DNA from: JAKBCQ01 sp021807585
Lineage (GTDB): Bacteria; Planctomycetota; Planctomycetia; Isosphaerales; Isosphaeraceae
Assembly: GCA_027325115.1 (NCBI GenBank)
Contig: DAHWFG010000638.1
Location: 1-16,645, forward strand
DNA length: 16,645 nucleotides
Direction of reading: 5' to 3'
How positions within the stretch are numbered: the stretch's first letter is position 1; each line of letters starts with the position of its first letter. Positions 15,401-16,645 of the stretch are shown piece by piece. The notes below the pieces were generated by a model, which ran no database searches, was not told the DNA's origin, and saw only the letters and a list, made by a program, of their open reading frames with translations. The position numbers and the translations under genes are program-made.

Positions 15401-16006
15401 GTTCTGGGAGGGATGATCTCGGGTCTTCAGCTTCGAAACGTGAAGAACAGTCGATCGGGGTTGACTCGCATGGCCAAATTCAATTTTGAGGATACGACGG
15501 GAGCGATTCCGGCGATTCTTTGGCCCGAGGATTTCGCCAAGTATGAATCGATCGCCAAGGACGACCAAATTTGTTTTGTCAAGGGAACGATCGATCGGCG
15601 GCGCGAGGCGCCCGAGCTGGTGGTGACGAAAGTGATCGCGTTCGAACAGGCGCCGACCGAGCTCGCTCAGGGAGTGATCGTTCGACTTCGCAAGGGGTTC
15701 ACGCAGGGGGAGGATCTCGAACGGCTCAATCGGCACGTTCGCGGCAGGCCGGGCAATCTCGATCTGTTTTTGGAGATCATCGGGCTCGAGAATATCGGTC
15801 GCGTCGTTTACCGAGCGGGATCGAATTATCGGTTGAAACACGACGATCGCTTGCTGTCGGATCTCGAATCGGTCGTCGGCGCGGGGAACGTGCGATTGCT
15901 GGGTCGACGCGGAGTGACGGCGCGGATCGAAATCGAGCCGAGGGCCGCCGCGCTCGCGGTCGACGACGACGACGCGCCCCCGCCCCCGGTCGACGACGAC
16001 GATTGA
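12404..16006 (+). CDS. dnaE: DNA polymerase III alpha subunit
   Basis: The replicative polymerase, 1200 residues, close to the usual bacterial DnaE length. The N-terminal PHP domain opens HLHCHSHYSLLDG (from residue 8), with TDHGNL (42-47), GIETYV (from 67) and a later SDAHYL; its metal-binding residues look complete. The polymerase core holds PDIDID (D403, D405) and KMDFLGL (D561), corresponding to the E. coli catalytic triad D401, D403 and D555. FGGYGFNKSHSTAYALLAYQ marks the fingers and tandem helix-hairpin region. QRSLF (919-923) is in the place of the internal beta-clamp binding motif. An OB domain follows (VVLGGMISGLQLRNVKNSRS onwards), then a tau-binding-type C-terminus and an unusual acidic tail (VDDDDAPPPPVDDDD). 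No strong ribosome binding site precedes ATG 12404. A nine-C run lies at 15225-15233, just after the clamp motif. Confidence 0.98.
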   Translation: MSKQSFVHLHCHSHYSLLDGLSKIPDLVDRVKRLGMPAIAVTDHGNLYGAVELKRSAEAAGIQPIIGIETYVAPFKRTDRKGGGASGQEYAFHLTLLAKNAEGFRNLSRLSSRAFLEGFYYRPRIDKEILEQHSEGIICLSGCASAELSDLLLSDKNAEAESLCAWYAKVFGPENFFVEIQDNGVSIQKDCTERATDLARRMGLPLVATSDAHYLTRDDAKAHDVLLCINTGKTLDDPNRMRFDTEEFFVRSPAEMYEAMPDHAEALARSAEIASMIDYSGLDLGKRSFPSFKPPDEKTPETYLAELCRAGLFDRYGENPPADAVARLDRELAIIVRMGFASYFLIVWDFVRFARERGIPASARGSACGALVSYLLYLSHVDPIKYDLLFERFLDPSRSEAPDIDIDLCQERRYEVIEYVRAKYGAANVAQIGTFGTMAARAAIRDVGRALNIPLTRVDQVAKLVPKTLHITVAEAIEQERELKRLRDEDPEIAKLLETAIKLEGTPRNVSTHAAGVVIADRVLSDLVPLQKLPNKDKDKEFITTQWNMGDVEKAGLLKMDFLGLRNLTLLERALELIERVRGEKIDLAKLPLDDVDTYQLLQRGETKGVFQLESPGIRELLVQMKPDVFNDIIATNALYRPGPLNGGMVDSYVKRKHKQEQPRYHHPIMRDVLEETHGVMVYQEQVMRILNGLGDIELSQAYACIKAISKKKTEVIAQGRAQFLSGATGRGLSKEIATEIFDLIEFFGGYGFNKSHSTAYALLAYQTAYLKAHYPTEFMAALLSSEIDGAERDKLCEHIDDCRRMGIDVLSPDINEGESTFLVAGERRIHFGLAAIKGVGEKAIDAVVAARKEKGAFLDLFDFCERTPATIVGQACIDTLIKAGAFDVLGARRSQLLAVLPRAMQGAQSSQEDRKRGQRSLFEAFDSKDDGGSKTAARESPPLPDLPELADAILLAEEKKALGFYMSSHPLARHETLLRALASHQVIELASAAEKAEVVLGGMISGLQLRNVKNSRSGLTRMAKFNFEDTTGAIPAILWPEDFAKYESIAKDDQICFVKGTIDRRREAPELVVTKVIAFEQAPTELAQGVIVRLRKGFTQGEDLERLNRHVRGRPGNLDLFLEIIGLENIGRVVYRAGSNYRLKHDDRLLSDLESVVGAGNVRLLGRRGVTARIEIEPRAAALAVDDDDAPPPPVDDDD
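15958..16002 (+). repeat. Direct repeat encoding the acidic C-terminal tail of DnaE
   Basis: GGTCGACGACGACGA occurs at 15958-15972 and again at 15988-16002, separated by a C-rich spacer. It encodes VDDDD, APPPP, VDDDD and probably arose by local duplication. Confidence 0.85.
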
Positions 16007-16111
16007 CGCGGATTCGATCGACCCCGCTCGCGTTTCAAGTCGTGATCTTAACGGGCGATCGCTTTTCATTTTTATTATTTCTGGAGATGTTCATTCTTTG
16101 TGTTTTTTATG
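16007..16111. other. Convergent intergenic region between dnaE and rdgB
   Basis: It contains the palindrome GCGATCGC near 16056 followed by a T-rich tract (about 16064-16079) on the + strand. This may help end dnaE transcription, but no long stem was found, so it is not called a terminator. Confidence 0.3.
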
Positions 16112-16645
16112 TTAAGCGTCTCGGCGATCCGCGACGAGCCGCTCGAGGCGAGGTCGAATCGCGGCGAAAGCTCGGGCACGGTGGCTGAGCATATGTTTAA
16201 CAATTACGCTCAATTCGCCGAAAGTGCGGTGATATTCGGGAATGAGAAAGAGCGGATCGTATCCGAATCCGTTCTCGCCGCGCGGGGAGCGTGCGATCAC
16301 GCCGCGGCATCGCCCCTGAGCCTGGGCGCGAACGGTTCCCTGGGGATCGGCGAGCGCGAGAGCGCAGATGAACGCCGCGGATCGTTTGTCGTCGTCGATT
16401 TTTTCTAGTTCGGCGAGCAATTTGGCGTTGTTGGCGGAATCGTCGCCGTGCGTTCCGGCGTAGCGGGCCGACAAAACCCCCGGGGCGCCCGAGAGGGCGT
16501 CGACCGCGAGCCCCGAATCGTCCGCCAAAACCCACTCGCCGATCGCGCGCGCGGTTTCCGACGCTTTTTTACAGGCGTTCTCGGCGAACGTCGCGGCGTC
16601 CTCGTCGACCTCGGGGACGTCGAGAAAATCCGCGAGGGTCGCGAC
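16112..16645 (-). CDS. rdgB: RdgB/HAM1 non-canonical purine NTP pyrophosphatase (5' end beyond right edge)
   Basis: The frame on the minus strand is open from the right edge to a stop at 16112-16114; 177 residues are present and only the first few dozen are missing. It hydrolyses dITP, XTP and dITP-like nucleotides to monophosphates, keeping deaminated purines out of DNA and RNA. Family motifs are clear: TFAENACKKASETARAIG, LADDSGLAVDALSGAPGVLS, ARYAG, and GFGYDPLFLIPEY followed by RTFGEL, then SHRARAF near the C-terminus (the usual SHR.kA). An internal TTG at 16528 is not the start, because family sequence continues before it. It is convergent with dnaE, with 105 bases between the stops. Confidence 0.97.
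   Translation of the reverse strand, partial: VATLADFLDVPEVDEDAATFAENACKKASETARAIGEWVLADDSGLAVDALSGAPGVLSARYAGTHGDDSANNAKLLAELEKIDDDKRSAAFICALALADPQGTVRAQAQGRCRGVIARSPRGENGFGYDPLFLIPEYHRTFGELSVIVKHMLSHRARAFAAIRPRLERLVADRRDA

Noticed and set aside
14870..16069. 399-codon minus-strand frame opposite the dnaE 3' end
   Set aside because: It is Arg-rich shadow sequence without motifs or a start signal; dnaE on the other strand is certain.
1..16645. tRNA, rRNA, CRISPR arrays and insertion sequences
   Set aside because: No regularly spaced repeats, transposase motifs, terminal inverted repeats or tRNA-like cloverleaf sequence were recognised on either strand.

Overview
This window looks like a chromosomal segment of a planctomycete, probably an Isosphaeraceae-type bacterium. 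The taxon is inferred from gene content: a DUF1559 prepilin-like protein, several DUF1573 proteins, PMT-like glycosyltransferases of a type common in that phylum, and many small secreted or membrane proteins of unknown function. CGATCG is strikingly frequent. All genes are on the + strand except the rdgB fragment at the right edge.

Region 1 (1-10302) is an accessory region built from a tandemly duplicated module of exported and membrane proteins. Copy A holds the end of a DUF1573-type protein (to 358), a small Cys-rich secreted protein (435-794, with an open frame continuing to 923 after an in-frame TGA), a LolA/RseB-like single-pass membrane protein (972-2111), a GT-C (PMT/ArnT-like) glycosyltransferase (2183-4120) and a truncated relic of a laminin-G/ConA-like gene (4240-4497). 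Copy B holds a broken DUF1573 lipoprotein gene (4577-4917) fused to the 3' end of a Cys-rich gene (4921-5028), then a second LolA/RseB-like protein (5171-6283), an intact DUF1573 protein (6312-7400) that copy A lacks at this position, a second GT-C glycosyltransferase (7425-9365) and an intact ConA-like protein (9487-10302). From about 3422 to 4120 the two copies are collinear at a constant offset of 5245 bases. An 88-base tract near the end of the two glycosyltransferase genes is almost identical, although much of the genes differs strongly in sequence and base composition.

Region 2 (10326-11951) holds an intact DUF1559 pseudopilin-like gene and, behind its own good promoter, a Phd/YefM-type antitoxin gene with no visible toxin.

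Region 3 (12301-16645) is housekeeping. A textbook promoter drives dnaE (replicative DNA polymerase III alpha, 1200 aa), which converges on rdgB/HAM1 (house-cleaning NTP pyrophosphatase). The rdgB gene runs off the right edge.

The module proteins all carry signals for export or membrane insertion. One unproven reading is a cell-envelope system in which a membrane GT-C enzyme sugar-modifies a co-encoded Ser/Thr/Cys-rich secreted peptide, with DUF1573, LolA-like and ConA-like proteins as envelope partners. Decay of several members in or beside copy A suggests turnover of duplicated copies.
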